A stretch of DNA of 5,668 nt from Desulfobacterales bacterium (GTDB taxonomy: Bacteria > Desulfobacterota > Desulfobacteria > Desulfobacterales > RPRI01): contig JAGVOC010000103.1 in NCBI GenBank assembly GCA_020052975.1, positions 1 to 5,668 of the forward strand, given 5' to 3'. Made by a program: the position numbers and the translations under genes. This document shows, piece after piece, positions 5,019 through 5,668 of this stretch (position 1 is the stretch's first letter; the number at the start of each line of letters is the position of its first letter). The notes below the pieces were generated by a model. That model ran no database searches. It was given only the letters and a program-made list of their open reading frames with translations, and was not told where the DNA came from.

Positions 5019-5600
5019 ATGAACGAAAAAGAAATATTTGAAAGTGTTGTTTCGAACGCAATTGATTTTATGACAAAATCTATAAAAGAGCTTAAAGAAC
5101 ATCCGAAAAGCTCAGTTATCGATTTTTATTCATCTATTGAGCTTTTCTTTAAAGCACGTCTTTTAAAGGAACATTGGGCACTTATTGTAAAAAAACCTGA
5201 AAATGCGGAAATTTCCAGTTTTTTGAACGGCGACTTTCAATCTGTAGGAATCAATGATGCAGTTATAAGATTGAAAAATGTAGCTAAGCAAAATTTTTCC
5301 AAAGAAGAAATTAAATGCTTCGACGAATTGCGTAATCATCGTAATAAATTAGTACATTTTTTCAATTCTAAATATGTCGCGAAACCTGATGATGACACTA
5401 TTTACGACATTATTTCTGAACAATGTAAGGGTTGGTTTTATTTACATAGATTACTATGCCATAAATGGGTTAATCACTTTACAGACTATAAAGGTAAAGT
5501 CAATGAATTAAACAAATTAATGCATTCTCACCGAGAGTTTTTACGGGCAAAATTTGAGGCATTAAAGTCTGATGGACTCGTAAAAAGTCCGGCCTTTTAA
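5019..5600 (+). CDS. HEPN-like protein, possible RNase effector
   Basis: A complete 193-residue, highly charged, probably all-helical cytoplasmic protein without signal peptide or membrane segments. R108-N-K-L-V-H113 is an R-x4-H motif on a predicted helix (FDELRNHRNKLVHFF, 101-115). With the earlier helix DFYSSIELFFKARLLKEHW (35-53), this fits HEPN domains, whose R-x4-6-H forms a metal-independent RNase site when dimerised. HEPN proteins include toxins and abortive-infection effectors. I recall similar proteins that continue into a C-terminal cysteine-rich domain, absent here; the abrupt end DGLVKSPAF could mean natural shortness or truncation, and no frame continues the protein downstream. 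Only a weak AAAGG precedes the ATG, about 14 nt away. Codon use looks more A/T-rich than nadK-recN, hinting at transfer. No partner antitoxin gene is visible. Its function is unknown. Confidence 0.7.
   Translation: MNEKEIFESVVSNAIDFMTKSIKELKEHPKSSVIDFYSSIELFFKARLLKEHWALIVKKPENAEISSFLNGDFQSVGINDAVIRLKNVAKQNFSKEEIKCFDELRNHRNKLVHFFNSKYVAKPDDDTIYDIISEQCKGWFYLHRLLCHKWVNHFTDYKGKVNELNKLMHSHREFLRAKFEALKSDGLVKSPAF
5574..5598 (+). terminator. Weak hairpin with short T run over the end of the HEPN-like gene
   Basis: GGACT (5574-5578) and AGTCC (5586-5590) pair around 7 nt, followed by GGCC and TTTT (5595-5598). It overlaps the last codons. The stem is only 5 bp and the T run is displaced, so termination here is uncertain. 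Further T-rich tracts occur at 5629-5646 without a clear stem. Confidence 0.25.
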
Positions 5601-5668
5601 GTATTTGAAATAATTAGTAAAAGGTGCGTTTTTTGCTTGCTTTTCGCTTTACATTTTGGTATAAAAAA

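Overview
The window looks like part of the chromosome of a moderately AT-rich bacterium, possibly an anaerobe of the Desulfobacterota or Nitrospirota type. That placement is an impression from gene style and the nadK-recN-epimerase order, and no lineage-specific marker gene is visible. It divides into a conserved housekeeping operon on the minus strand (1-2824) and a toxin-antitoxin and accessory region on the plus strand (2989-5600).

The minus-strand operon reads nadK (NAD kinase), recN (SMC-like double-strand-break repair ATPase), then the first 70 codons of a VOC-fold protein most like methylmalonyl-CoA epimerase, which runs off the left edge. The gaps are 10 and 26 nt, so the three are probably co-transcribed. 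nadK next to recN is common in bacteria; the epimerase gene behind them is less usual.

The plus strand carries two complete type II toxin-antitoxin modules in a row. The first is higB-higA, with the toxin gene first. The second is a ribbon-helix-helix antitoxin gene overlapping a PIN-domain (VapC-type) toxin gene by 4 nt. Each has a perfect inverted repeat in its promoter region that fits an autoregulatory operator. After a 549-nt gene-free stretch comes a lone 193-residue protein with an R-x4-H motif of HEPN type, possibly a third RNA-targeting effector.

The most interesting signal is in the 164-nt gap between nadK and higB. One 15-nt palindrome (2963-2977) supplies a TTGAGA -35 element on both strands. 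On the plus strand it pairs with a perfect TATAAT that lies inside the first codons of higB, so that transcript could make only the antitoxin. On the minus strand it pairs with a TATACT pointing at nadK-recN. If HigA binds this palindrome, the module would also control the NAD kinase/DNA repair operon. This is inference from sequence only.

The gene-free stretch 4470-5018 holds four degenerate octamer repeats, a small palindrome, several nested inverted blocks sharing a centre near 4855-4865, and two mutually exclusive hairpins just before the HEPN-like gene. No RNA gene, CRISPR array, transposase or integrase is visible.
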